From the NCBI GenBank assembly GCA_934631985.1, contig CAKTYE010000001.1, forward strand, positions 41,009 to 105,008: a stretch of 64,000 nt of DNA. The letters are read 5' to 3'. Made by a program: the position numbers and the translations under genes. Within the stretch, counting starts at the first letter, position 1, and each line of letters opens with the position of its first letter. This DNA comes from an uncultured Clostridia bacterium (GTDB taxonomy: Bacteria > Bacillota > Clostridia > Christensenellales > Aristaeellaceae). The notes beneath the pieces are model-generated. The model had not been told where the DNA came from, made no database searches, and was given only the letters and a program-made list of their open reading frames with translations. Below, in pieces: positions 7,652-15,624 of the stretch.

Positions 7652-9280
7652 CTACAGTTTTCTGTATTCAGCCAGACAGGCAGCATATTCCGCTTCCAGG
7701 GCTTCTTTTTCCTTTGTGGGCGCGATGGAGATGCGCCCGATCAGCTCCGTCATGCGCATTTGCAGGGCGCTGCGGCGCAGGGCTGTTTCCTCGGGATGGG
7801 CGGCCTGTTGCTGCGCTTCCTCCCATTGAGTCAGCGTCCCGGGAAACTCCGTGACCTTGCCTGCGTCCATCAGCCAAAGCTGTGTGGCAACATGGCGGAC
7901 GAACGCCGCATCGTGGCTTACCAGCAGCACCGTGCCGGGATATTCCCGCAGCACCGTTTCCAACGCTTGCAGGGAGGGCAGGTCCAGGTAGTTGGTCGGC
8001 TCGTCCAGCACCAGCACATTGCAGTCGGACAGGATGAGCTGACACAGGCACAGCTTGAGCTTTTCGCCGCCGGAAAGCCGCTGTGCAGGCTGTTCCCAGG
8101 TCTCGCGGGGCAGCAGCATGCGCGTCAGCACCGTGCGCAGCACATCCTCCCGCTGCACACAGTGCCGCCGGGCATTCGCAAGAACGGTTGCACTGCCGTC
8201 CAGGCAGGATAGGTCCTGCTGCAAAAAGCCGATGCGGGCCTGCGGGGAGCGTACAACCCCCGGTGCGTCGGCGGCAAGCTGCGTCAGCAGCGTTGTTTTG
8301 CCGCAACCGTTTGCGCCCAGCAGGGCGGTCTTTTCACCATTCAGCAGCGTGGCGCGAACGTCCTGCAAAACGGTCCTGCCGCCGGGATAGGCATAGCGCA
8401 CGTCGCGCAGCTGCACCACGCTGCGGGCGCGGGGCGGATCCGTCAGGGAAAAGTCCAACTGCATGGCGGGCAGCGCTTGAACGCGCTCCACAACCTCCAG
8501 CTTTTCCAGCCGGGTCTCCACGGATTTGCGACGCTGATCCAGCCGCTTTCGCGCACCCTGACCGCCCATCTTGTGCAGCCGCGCCTCGCTGTTGCCCATG
8601 CGCTTGGGTGTGGTGCGGACGCTCTCGCTGTCCTGCTGCAGGGAGCGTACGCTTTCCGTCAGACGGCGCTTTTCGGCAAGGTAAGCCTCCCGGGCATGAC
8701 GCTGGGCCGTTTCCTCTCGGGTACGGGCGGCTTCAAAGGCAGTGTAATTGCCGTTATAGACCTGCACAGTCCCTTTGGAGAGATACCAGATATGATTGCA
8801 GACCTGATCCAGCAGGGCGCGGTCATGGCTGATGAGCAGAAACGTTTCCTGCTGGGCCAGCTTTTCGGCGAACAGGGCCTGCCCTGCGGCGTCTAGATTA
8901 GCGGTAGGTTCATCCAGCATCAGCAGCGGCCCGCCGAAGCGCACACGGCTCAGCCGCAGCCGCGCCAGCTCGCCGCCGGAGCAGCCCTCCTCTGCACGCA
9001 GCCGACGCACACCGAAGCGACTGGAGACTGCATCATCCACGCGGCCTTCGCCAAGGCCAAACTGCGGCGCATAATCCGGGACGCAGTGCCGCTGCACCGC
9101 CCCGCTGTCCGGGGCGCGAACGCCCGCCAACAGCTGCATCAGCGTGGATTTTCCGCAGCCGTTTGCACCCACCAGCCCAATGCGGTCGCCTGCCGCAATG
9201 GTCAAACGTGCAAGGGTAAACAGTGTCCGATCTCCAAAGGCAACGGATACATGCTGTGCTTCCAACAGCAATTCATTCAT
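7652..9280 (-). CDS. ABC-F family ATPase (ribosome-associated, possible antibiotic resistance factor)
   Basis: A 542-residue protein with two ABC ATPase domains and no membrane segment. Domain 1 has GANGCGKST (about 38-46), CSGGELARL and LLMLDEPTANLD. Domain 2 has GANGCGKTT, LSGGEKLKL and LVLDEPTNYLD. A long charged linker between them (LEEV-like, rich in Arg/Glu/Gln) is the P-site tRNA interaction motif of ABC-F proteins. These act on the ribosome, and the roughly 540-residue Lsa/Vga/OptrA-like members remove bound antibiotics. Start codon supported by AAGGAG. Its leader holds a promoter, a four-codon leader ORF and a terminator, the layout of drug-inducible ABC-F genes, which favours the resistance-type role over a housekeeping one such as EttA. 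Confidence 0.9.
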   Translation of the reverse strand: MNELLLEAQHVSVAFGDRTLFTLARLTIAAGDRIGLVGANGCGKSTLMQLLAGVRAPDSGAVQRHCVPDYAPQFGLGEGRVDDAVSSRFGVRRLRAEEGCSGGELARLRLSRVRFGGPLLMLDEPTANLDAAGQALFAEKLAQQETFLLISHDRALLDQVCNHIWYLSKGTVQVYNGNYTAFEAARTREETAQRHAREAYLAEKRRLTESVRSLQQDSESVRTTPKRMGNSEARLHKMGGQGARKRLDQRRKSVETRLEKLEVVERVQALPAMQLDFSLTDPPRARSVVQLRDVRYAYPGGRTVLQDVRATLLNGEKTALLGANGCGKTTLLTQLAADAPGVVRSPQARIGFLQQDLSCLDGSATVLANARRHCVQREDVLRTVLTRMLLPRETWEQPAQRLSGGEKLKLCLCQLILSDCNVLVLDEPTNYLDLPSLQALETVLREYPGTVLLVSHDAAFVRHVATQLWLMDAGKVTEFPGTLTQWEEAQQQAAHPEETALRRSALQMRMTELIGRISIAPTKEKEALEAEYAACLAEYRKL

Positions 9281-9324
9281 TTTTCAGACTCCTTCCGGGC
9301 GCGGGGAGACGGAAAAAGGCATAC

Positions 9325-9364
9325 AAAAAAGCAAGGCTCTCGCAGACCCTCCGCAAGTCCTCGC
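9325..9364 (-). terminator. Candidate attenuator in the ABC-F gene leader
   Basis: On the minus strand GCGAGG and TTGCGG pair (with an internal loop) with CTGCGA and CCTTGC, followed immediately by TTTTTT. It lies 45 bases upstream of the ABC-F start codon and downstream of that gene's promoter, so it would end transcription before the gene unless it is opened. Confidence 0.65.
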
Positions 9365-9427
9365 GCCAAAGCAACGGAAAACAGACGGCCTTTACCGTCT
9401 CGAGCTTCCGCAGTTCAACGCAGCGAC

Positions 9428-9442
9428 TTACAGCATAAGCAT
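9428..9442 (-). CDS. Possible four-residue leader peptide (MLML)
   Basis: In the leader transcript, ATG CTT ATG CTG TAA follows AAGGTAAC by ten bases. Such minimal leader ORFs upstream of a terminator are typical of translation-sensing attenuators controlling ABC-F genes. A second small hairpin (AGACGG/CCGTCT, 9383-9400) lies between this ORF and the attenuator and could be the antiterminator switch. Confidence 0.4.
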   Translation of the reverse strand: MLML

Positions 9443-9479
9443 CAGCGAGTTACCTTGCCCTTTCTTCTTTGATGAGGGT

Positions 9480-9508
9480 ATCATAACGAAAATTTTACGG
9501 GATGTCAA
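9480..9508 (-). promoter_or_regulatory. Consensus promoter of the ABC-F gene
   Basis: Minus strand TTGACA and TATGAT with a 17-base spacer. It begins four bases after the stop codon of the XRE regulator and leaves a leader of about 190 bases. Confidence 0.88.
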
Positions 9509-9512
9509 GCGC

Positions 9513-10274
9513 TTATTGCGCAGCTTGCGGGGCCGCGTCATGGCTCAGCGTGATTTCGCAGAAGTATTCCAGCGCATGACCGTTTGCGTCCGTCCCCTTC
9601 AGTGTTGCAGTGGCGCGGTCGCACTGGGGGTAATTCGTGCCGATGTTGTAGACCGCCAGCGCTTCGCCCTGAATGAGCATATCGCTTTCCATCTGCTGGC
9701 GCAGCTGCGCCTGCGTCAGCCGCATTAAGGCTTGCTCCTCCTGACCTTTATAGAACTGGATGAGCAGCTTTTCCGGGGAGAAGGGAACATCGCTTTCGTT
9801 GCGCATGGTCAGGTCCATCTTCCAGCCGCGGCCTATGTCGGCATAGGTCTGCTGATAGACAATGGCTTCCTTGGGGACGAAAATGACCTGCGCCGTATCT
9901 TGCGACCGATTCCAGTGGATCAGGGCCAGCACCAGCACCAGCGAGAGCACTGCCGCCAGCGCGGCACCCACAAACAGCATCCAGGGCTTTACCCGCCGGG
10001 GCTTGGGCGCAGGGGCTGCCTCCTCTGGGAAGATAGGCTCCTCGGGCGCAGACGCATCCGCCATCGCAGCGTTCAGCTCGCTGTTTTCCAGCGAGAAGAA
10101 ATTATAGTCCAGCACCTGGGACAGGCGGCGGGCCATATCCAAATCGGGCAGGGTGCGTCCGTTTTCCCAGTGGGAGATATTCGAGCGGGAGGTTTGCAGC
10201 GCTGCCGCAAGTTGCTCCTGCGTCATGTCATGGGCCTTGCGTACACGCAGCAACTCTTCGCTAAAGGTGGTCAT
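9513..10274 (-). CDS. Membrane-anchored XRE-family regulator with extracytoplasmic domain
   Basis: A 253-residue protein. Residues about 5-60 form a Cro/C1-type helix-turn-helix (MTQEQLAAALQTSRSNISHWENG, the recognition helix around SRSNISHWE). An Ala/Pro/Glu-rich linker leads to a membrane helix (MLFVGAALAAVLSLVLVLALI, about 99-119), and the C-terminal 130 residues are outside the cell. The build and the ending (ATLKGTDANGHALEYF) match a second protein at 33581-34339 (VTLRGVDANGNELTF), so the two are paralogs. The outer domain could sense an envelope signal while the HTH binds DNA at the membrane. It has its own promoter and ends just before the ABC-F promoter. Confidence 0.85.
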   Translation of the reverse strand: MTTFSEELLRVRKAHDMTQEQLAAALQTSRSNISHWENGRTLPDLDMARRLSQVLDYNFFSLENSELNAAMADASAPEEPIFPEEAAPAPKPRRVKPWMLFVGAALAAVLSLVLVLALIHWNRSQDTAQVIFVPKEAIVYQQTYADIGRGWKMDLTMRNESDVPFSPEKLLIQFYKGQEEQALMRLTQAQLRQQMESDMLIQGEALAVYNIGTNYPQCDRATATLKGTDANGHALEYFCEITLSHDAAPQAAQ

Positions 10275-10320
10275 TCATCGATCACGCACTTTCTGACTTT
10301 TCTTGGAAAAATGCTTCTTT

Positions 10321-10349
10321 AGTATAGCAGATTTCACTGCACAGGGCAA
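10321..10349 (-). promoter_or_regulatory. Promoter of the XRE regulator
   Basis: Minus strand TTGCCC and TATACT with 17 bases between them, about 45 bases before the start codon. Confidence 0.65.
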
Positions 10350-10381
10350 GCAAAACGGAACGAAAAGGCGCACATCCGCGC

Positions 10382-10410
10382 TTTCTTTTCCATAAGAATC
10401 ATGCTATAAT
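10382..10410 (+). promoter_or_regulatory. Promoter of the aroE operon
   Basis: TTTCTT and a perfect TATAAT with 17 bases between them, 36 bases before the aroE ATG. Confidence 0.65.
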
Positions 10411-10446
10411 TTAACCGATTGTGTTCGAAGTGAGAGGAGGCTGGCG

Positions 10447-11232
10447 ATGCAGCATTATGCGTTGCTGGGCGAAAGGCTGGGCCACAGCCTGTCCGTACCC
10501 ATTCATGAAGCTATTTTCCGACATATGGGCATACAGGCGGATTATCGCCTGATCGAAATTCCGCGTGGGGAGCTGGCGGTGCGCTTTCCGCAGCTGCGGC
10601 AGACGCTGAACGGCTGCAATGTCACCATTCCTTACAAGCAGGAGATCATGCCCCTGCTGGATGGCATGAGCGATTTTGCGCGTCAGGTGGGCGCAGTGAA
10701 CACTGTTTCCATGGCGGACGACGCTGCCTGGGGCGATAACACAGATGTGGCGGGCTTCCGCGCCATGCTGGAGCATCAGGGCATTGATCCGTCCGGGGTG
10801 GATGCCTATGTGATGGGAACGGGCGGCGCATCCCACGCGGCGGTGACGGCGCTGCATGCCATGCAGGCCCGCAGCGTGACCCTTGTTTCGCGGCATCCCG
10901 AAGGGACGGAGATCGGCTATGACCAGCTGGCGGCGCAGGGCGCGGGCGTGCTGGTCAACTGTACCCCTGCGGGCATGTATCCGCAGGTGGAGGGGTGCCC
11001 TCTGAACGCAGCGCAGCTTGCAGCGCTGCTGCCGCGCCTGACCGGGGTGGCAGACATGATCTACAATCCGGCAGAGACGGTGCTGACCCGCGCAGCCCGG
11101 GCGGCGGGTGTGAACGCCTGCACGGGCATGTACATGCTGGTGCATCAGGCGGTGGCGGCGGAGGAGATCTGGCACCGCTGCATACTGGGCCGCGCCCTGA
11201 CCGATACGCTGATGAAGGAGCTGACGATTTGA
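10447..11232 (+). CDS. aroE: Shikimate dehydrogenase
   Basis: A 261-residue enzyme of the shikimate pathway that reduces 3-dehydroshikimate with NADPH in the cytoplasm. The substrate domain shows GHSLSVPIHEAIF (usually GHSLSPxiHN), NVTIPYKQ with the catalytic Lys, GAVNT and the DNTD motif with the catalytic Asp. The dinucleotide domain has GTGGASHA, followed by NCTPAGMYP and DMIYNP. Ribosome binding site AGAGGAGG. It overlaps aroQ by one base (TGATG), so the pair is translationally coupled and makes two consecutive enzymes of aromatic amino acid synthesis. Confidence 0.95.
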   Translation: MQHYALLGERLGHSLSVPIHEAIFRHMGIQADYRLIEIPRGELAVRFPQLRQTLNGCNVTIPYKQEIMPLLDGMSDFARQVGAVNTVSMADDAAWGDNTDVAGFRAMLEHQGIDPSGVDAYVMGTGGASHAAVTALHAMQARSVTLVSRHPEGTEIGYDQLAAQGAGVLVNCTPAGMYPQVEGCPLNAAQLAALLPRLTGVADMIYNPAETVLTRAARAAGVNACTGMYMLVHQAVAAEEIWHRCILGRALTDTLMKELTI

Positions 11233-11666
11233 TGAAACGTTTTCTGATTCTGAACGGGCCGAATATCAACTTCACGGGCATCCGCGAGGTAGGGGTGTAC
11301 GGCGCGGAGACGTATGAGGCGATCCTGGAATACATTCGCCGGGAGGCGGAACGGCTGGGCTGTCAGGTGGAATTTTTTCAGAGCAACCACGAGGGCGCGC
11401 TGATTGATGCGCTGCAAAAGGCGCATTTGGACGGGCTGGACGGCGTGGTGTTCAATCCCGGCGGGTATACGCACACCTCTGTGGCGCTGCACGATGCGAT
11501 TGCATCCATTACGCCCCCGGTGGCTGAGGTGCATTTTTCCAACATCCAATCGCGCGAGGGCTATCGGCATGTGTCCCTGACCGCGCCCGCCTGCGTGGGG
11601 CAGATTGCGGGCTTCGGCAAGCAGGGCTATGTGCTGGCGCTGGAGGCGCTGCTGGCGCGGGGCTGA
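11232..11666 (+). CDS. aroQ: Type II 3-dehydroquinate dehydratase
   Basis: A 144-residue enzyme that dehydrates 3-dehydroquinate to 3-dehydroshikimate, the substrate of the preceding aroE product. It forms the family's small dodecamer fold. Seen in the sequence: LNGPNINFTGIRE with the loop Tyr in VGVYG, FNPGGYTHTSVALHDAI with the active-site His, and EVHFSNIQSREGYRHVS. The start ATG overlaps the aroE stop, so no separate ribosome binding site is needed. Length is normal for the family. Confidence 0.95.
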   Translation: MKRFLILNGPNINFTGIREVGVYGAETYEAILEYIRREAERLGCQVEFFQSNHEGALIDALQKAHLDGLDGVVFNPGGYTHTSVALHDAIASITPPVAEVHFSNIQSREGYRHVSLTAPACVGQIAGFGKQGYVLALEALLARG

Positions 11667-11703
11667 CGTTTTTTCAGAAATACCAAAGGAGGAGCTTTTT
11701 TCC

Positions 11704-13470
11704 ATGCATACCCAGGCAAAAAAGAGTAAGGGGCTGATTCGGCGTTTTCTGCCGTACTACAGACGCTATGCCAAAACAGTGGCCTTCGACCTGTTCTGCG
11801 CGTCCATGACCACGGTGTGCGAGCTGGTGCTGCCGCTGATCGTTTCCGCGATCACGGGACGCGCCACCACGGACCTGTCCACGCTGACGACCAGCTTCAT
11901 TTTGAAGATGGGCGGACTGTATCTGCTGCTGCGGATCATCGACGCGGCGGCGAATTATTACATGCAGTCCGTGGGCCACATCATGGGCAGCCACATCGAG
12001 ACGGATATGCGTACCGAGCTGTTTGCCCACCTGCAGCAGCTCTCTTTCCATTATTACAGCGAAACAAAGGTGGGACAGATCATGTCCCGCATGACCTCCG
12101 ACCTGTTTGAGGTGACAGAGTTCTCCCACCACTGCCCGGAGGAATTCTTCATTGCGGGTATCAAGATTCTGGCGAGCTTTCTGATTTTGTGCGGCATGAA
12201 TGTGCCGCTGACGCTGTGCATGTTTGCGGTGCTGCCGCTGATGCTCATTGCCACCCGCTACTTCAACAAGCGCATGCGGGAGGTGTTCAAGGCCCGCAAC
12301 ACGCAGGTGGGCGAGATCAACGCCCAGGTGGAGGACAGCCTGCTGGGCATCCGCGTGGTGAAGTCCTTTGCCAATGAAAATATTGAGGAAAAGAAGTTTG
12401 ACGAGGGCAATCAGAAGTTCCTGGAGCTGAAGAAGCAGTCCTACCGCTGCATGGCAGCCTTCGGCACCTCCAACCGCGTGTTCGACGGCCTGATGTACAT
12501 TGTGGTGCTGGTGCTGGGTGCGTTCCAGATGAAGGCGGGGCGGCTGACAGCCGGCGAGTTTACCGCCTATCTGCTGTACACGAACACGCTGCTGAACTCC
12601 ATCCGCCGTATTGTGGAATACACCGAGCAATTTCAGCGAGGCATGACGGGCATCGAGCGCTTCTTTGAGATCATGGACGCGCCCCGGGAGATCACCGACA
12701 GTCCCGACGCGAAGCCGCTGGGACAGGTGAAAGGCGAGGTGACCTTCGACAATGTGGGTTTCCACTACGGGGACGATCAGCATGATGTGCTGCATCACCT
12801 GAACCTGCATGTGCGCCCCGGCGAGTCCGTGGCGCTGGTAGGTCCCTCAGGCAGCGGCAAGACCACGCTGTGCAACCTGATCCCCCGCTTTTATGATGTG
12901 ACGGAGGGTCACATCCGCATTGACGGCAAGGACATTAAGGACGTGACGCTGCACAGCCTGCGCAGCGCCATCGGTATGGTGCAGCAGGAGGTATACCTGT
13001 TTTCCGGCTCGGTATATGACAACATTGCCTACGGTAAGCCGGGGGCCAGCCGGGAGGAGGTCATCGCCGCCGCAAAGCTGGCGGGTGCGCATGACTTTAT
13101 TGCCGCCCTGCCCCAGGGCTATGATACCTTTGTGGGCGAGCGGGGCGTGAAGCTCTCCGGCGGACAGAAGCAGCGCATTTCCATTGCTCGCGTGTTCCTG
13201 AAAAATCCACCCATTCTGATCCTGGACGAGGCCACCTCCGCGCTGGACAATGAAAGCGAGCGGCTGGTGCAGCACTCGCTGGAAAAGCTGGCGAAGGGCC
13301 GCACGGTGTTCACCATCGCCCATCGACTGACCACCATTCGCGGTGCGGACACCATTTGGGTACTGACGGAAAAGGGTGTGGAGGAGCAGGGCTCTCATGC
13401 AGAGCTGATGCAGAAGGACGGCCTATACGCCCATCTTTATGAAATGTACACGGATAAGGGGGAAGTATAA
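11704..13470 (+). CDS. ABC exporter, fused membrane and ATPase domains
   Basis: A 588-residue half-transporter of the MsbA/BmrA/LmrA type, expected to act as a homodimer or with a partner. The start at 11704 follows AAAGGAGGAG. The N-terminal 320 residues hold six membrane helices with the typical coupling segment (EVFKARNTQVGEINAQVEDSLLGIRVVKSF). The ATPase domain has GPSGSGKTT, Q-loop VQQEVYLF, LSGGQKQR and ILILDEATSALD, with the H-loop in TIAHRLTT. Substrate cannot be told. It is followed one base later by the GNAT-ManA fusion gene, so they share an operon, though a functional link is not obvious. Confidence 0.9.
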   Translation: MHTQAKKSKGLIRRFLPYYRRYAKTVAFDLFCASMTTVCELVLPLIVSAITGRATTDLSTLTTSFILKMGGLYLLLRIIDAAANYYMQSVGHIMGSHIETDMRTELFAHLQQLSFHYYSETKVGQIMSRMTSDLFEVTEFSHHCPEEFFIAGIKILASFLILCGMNVPLTLCMFAVLPLMLIATRYFNKRMREVFKARNTQVGEINAQVEDSLLGIRVVKSFANENIEEKKFDEGNQKFLELKKQSYRCMAAFGTSNRVFDGLMYIVVLVLGAFQMKAGRLTAGEFTAYLLYTNTLLNSIRRIVEYTEQFQRGMTGIERFFEIMDAPREITDSPDAKPLGQVKGEVTFDNVGFHYGDDQHDVLHHLNLHVRPGESVALVGPSGSGKTTLCNLIPRFYDVTEGHIRIDGKDIKDVTLHSLRSAIGMVQQEVYLFSGSVYDNIAYGKPGASREEVIAAAKLAGAHDFIAALPQGYDTFVGERGVKLSGGQKQRISIARVFLKNPPILILDEATSALDNESERLVQHSLEKLAKGRTVFTIAHRLTTIRGADTIWVLTEKGVEEQGSHAELMQKDGLYAHLYEMYTDKGEV

Positions 13471-13471
13471 A

Positions 13472-14923
13472 ATGTTGGAAAAGGCTGTTCGGCAGGAGCT
13501 GCCTGCCATTTGTGAGTTGTACAAGGCTGCCATTGACAGCATGCATGCCGAGGGGAATCACCAGTGGTGCTGGGGGGAATATCCCACTGAGGACATGCTG
13601 GCAGAGGACATTGCGCTGGGACGGCTGTATGTGGCCCAGGAGGATGGTCAGCCCATTGCGGCGGTGGTGGTGGATACGGCGCAGGACGCGCAGTATGCCG
13701 CGATCCCGTGGCTTTTCGGCGTAAAGCCCGGGTGTTTCCATCGCCTGGCGATCTCGCCTGCCCAGCAGGGCAAGGGCCTGGGCAAGCGTCTGCTGGCGGA
13801 GATGGAGGACACGCTCCGTGCTATGGGTTGCGACTGCCTGCGCTGCGACACCCGCGTGGAGAATGCCCGCGCGTTGCGCCTGTACGAGGGCGCAGGCATG
13901 CGCCGGGTGGGGGCCGTTCATTATCCCCCGGACATGCAGACGGATTATCCCTGCCTGGAAAAACCCCTGACGGAGGAATGCCCGTTGCTGCCGGTGCCGA
14001 TGACCTCGGCCTTCCGCGGCGGTAGCCTGACCCCTTGGGGCGGCAGCAAGCTCCGGGAGGTGTACGGCAAGGATATTCCCAACGATACCACGGGCGAAAG
14101 TCTGGAATGCAGCTGCATTCCCGGATTGGAAAGCACGGACCCCACGGGCACCAAGCTGCCTGAGCTGATAGCGCGTTATGGCGCGAAGCTGGTGGGCCGC
14201 TATGCAGGCAAGACCTTCCCGCTGCTGCTGAAGCTGCTGGACGCGAAGCAGGATCTGAGCGTGCAGGTGCATCCCAACGATGCCTATGCCCATGAGCATG
14301 AGCATGGCAAGCTGGGCAAGACGGAGGCCTGGCTGATTTTGCAGGCGGATGAGGGCAGCGAGCTGGTTTACGGCATCAAGCCCGGCACGGATTTAGCGAC
14401 CCTGCGCACGGCCTGCGAGGCGGGTGCGGCGGTGCGGCCGCTGCTGCGCCGGGTGAAGGTGAAGCCCGGGGACGTGTGCTTCATTCCGGCGGGCTGCGTT
14501 CACGCCATTGGCGAGGGGATCATGCTCTATGAGATTCAGCAGTCCTCCGATGTGACGTACCGCTTCTATGATTGGGATCGTGTGGATGCGAAGGGCAACA
14601 AGCGAGAGCTGCACCTGGAAAAGGCGCTGGCGGTGACAGATCTGAGCTTTGCGCTGGACCCCGTGCCTGCGCCGGATGCGCCCTGCGCCCGTGTACTGGA
14701 CACCACCTATTTCACGCTGGACCTGATGAAGGTGGAGGGTGAAGCGGAAGTGCCTGCGGTGCAGGACTTCGGCATTTTGACGGCGCTGGATAATGTAACG
14801 CTGTGCTGGGAGGGCGCAAGCCGCGCGCTGAAAGCGGGGCAGACGCTGCTGGTGCCTGCGACGGCCCCGGCGCTGACGGTTCGTGGGCACGGGCGCGTGG
14901 CGCTGGCAATGGCGAAGGAGTGA
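13472..14923 (+). CDS. Fusion protein: GNAT acetyltransferase + class I mannose-6-phosphate isomerase
   Basis: A 483-residue protein in one uninterrupted frame. Residues 1-165 are a GNAT domain with the acetyl-CoA loop RLAISPAQQGKGLGKRLL and a typical end (LRLYEGAGMRRVGAVHY). Residues about 170-483 are a phosphomannose isomerase: LTPWGGSKL, QVHPNDAYAHEHEHGKLGKTEAW (zinc-binding Gln, His and Glu), and CFIPAGCVHAIGEG (zinc-binding His). The isomerase interconverts mannose-6-P and fructose-6-P in the cytoplasm. The GNAT substrate is unknown. Both halves keep their catalytic motifs, so the fusion looks functional rather than a degraded gene. The start codon follows the exporter gene by one base. 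Confidence 0.88.
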   Translation: MLEKAVRQELPAICELYKAAIDSMHAEGNHQWCWGEYPTEDMLAEDIALGRLYVAQEDGQPIAAVVVDTAQDAQYAAIPWLFGVKPGCFHRLAISPAQQGKGLGKRLLAEMEDTLRAMGCDCLRCDTRVENARALRLYEGAGMRRVGAVHYPPDMQTDYPCLEKPLTEECPLLPVPMTSAFRGGSLTPWGGSKLREVYGKDIPNDTTGESLECSCIPGLESTDPTGTKLPELIARYGAKLVGRYAGKTFPLLLKLLDAKQDLSVQVHPNDAYAHEHEHGKLGKTEAWLILQADEGSELVYGIKPGTDLATLRTACEAGAAVRPLLRRVKVKPGDVCFIPAGCVHAIGEGIMLYEIQQSSDVTYRFYDWDRVDAKGNKRELHLEKALAVTDLSFALDPVPAPDAPCARVLDTTYFTLDLMKVEGEAEVPAVQDFGILTALDNVTLCWEGASRALKAGQTLLVPATAPALTVRGHGRVALAMAKE

Positions 14924-15000
14924 AGCATCGTTTTTAGGCATGGGATGAAAGAGCTTTTGGGTGGAATAGGCTGTTGAAAAATGGGGTCGCTTTTGATGTG

Positions 15001-15490
15001 GGACTGGCGGCACACGACCGCGCTGTTTTCTCGGCTGGAGAGCGTTTCGTCCGTCTGCGGACGGACGACCTACTTTGCACTCGGGCAAAGTAGGCAAAGC
15101 CGCCCGGGGGCCAGCCAAATTTTCCATGTAACTAAGGCTGGCCCCCGGACCCCATGAGCGCTCCCAGCCATCATCTGGATCGGAGCCTTCCCAGGGGGAC
15201 ACAACCGGGGTCTCCTTCGGTTCCACTCCATGGCATTCCGTCGGCTGACCGTATACAGCCGCCGGAACGCCTTGTCGCTCAGGCTAGGCGCAAGCAGCAA
15301 AAAGTTACCTGCCCTGAAAGCATCCATTATGCAGCATGGACACAGTGAAGTCGCACCAAAACCAAAAGCCTCCCCTGAAAGGGGAGGTGTCCCGAAGGGA
15401 CCGAGAGGTTCCATCTTCCCCTCAAAAGCATCCTTCCGCAGAAGGAGGGGGACCGCCCGACGGGAGTCGGGTGGTGGAAGATATGCTCAC
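15001..15490. repeat. Dispersed intergenic repeat, copy A
   Basis: A block of about 490 bases that recurs, in the same orientation, at 48979-49430. Shared landmarks in order: GGCGGCACACGACCGCG, hairpin CCGTCTGCGGACGG, the hairpin around GGGCAAAG, GGGGGCCAGCC with its partner GGCTGGCCCCC, CTGACCGTATACAGCCGCC, and AGCCTCCCCTGAAAGGGGAGG. The many inverted repeats suggest a structured RNA or a non-autonomous mobile element. The rest of 14924-15576 shows no gene. Confidence 0.8.
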
Positions 15491-15576
15491 CCATGGGTCT
15501 ATCAAATAGTTTATTCATAATGTCATGGCTGCACATCCGTGCATAGCTGTATGCTGCCAGAACTGAAAAAACGTCA

Positions 15577-15621
15577 ATAAAAACAGGCCGTTGATACAAA
15601 TCCTTGCATCAACGGCCTGTT
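15577..15621 (-). terminator. Terminator of the Rrf2 regulator gene
   Basis: Minus strand AACAGGCCGTTGATGC pairs with GTATCAACGGCCTGTT (one mismatch-tolerant turn) and is followed by TTTATT. Confidence 0.85.
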
Positions 15622-15624
15622 CCT

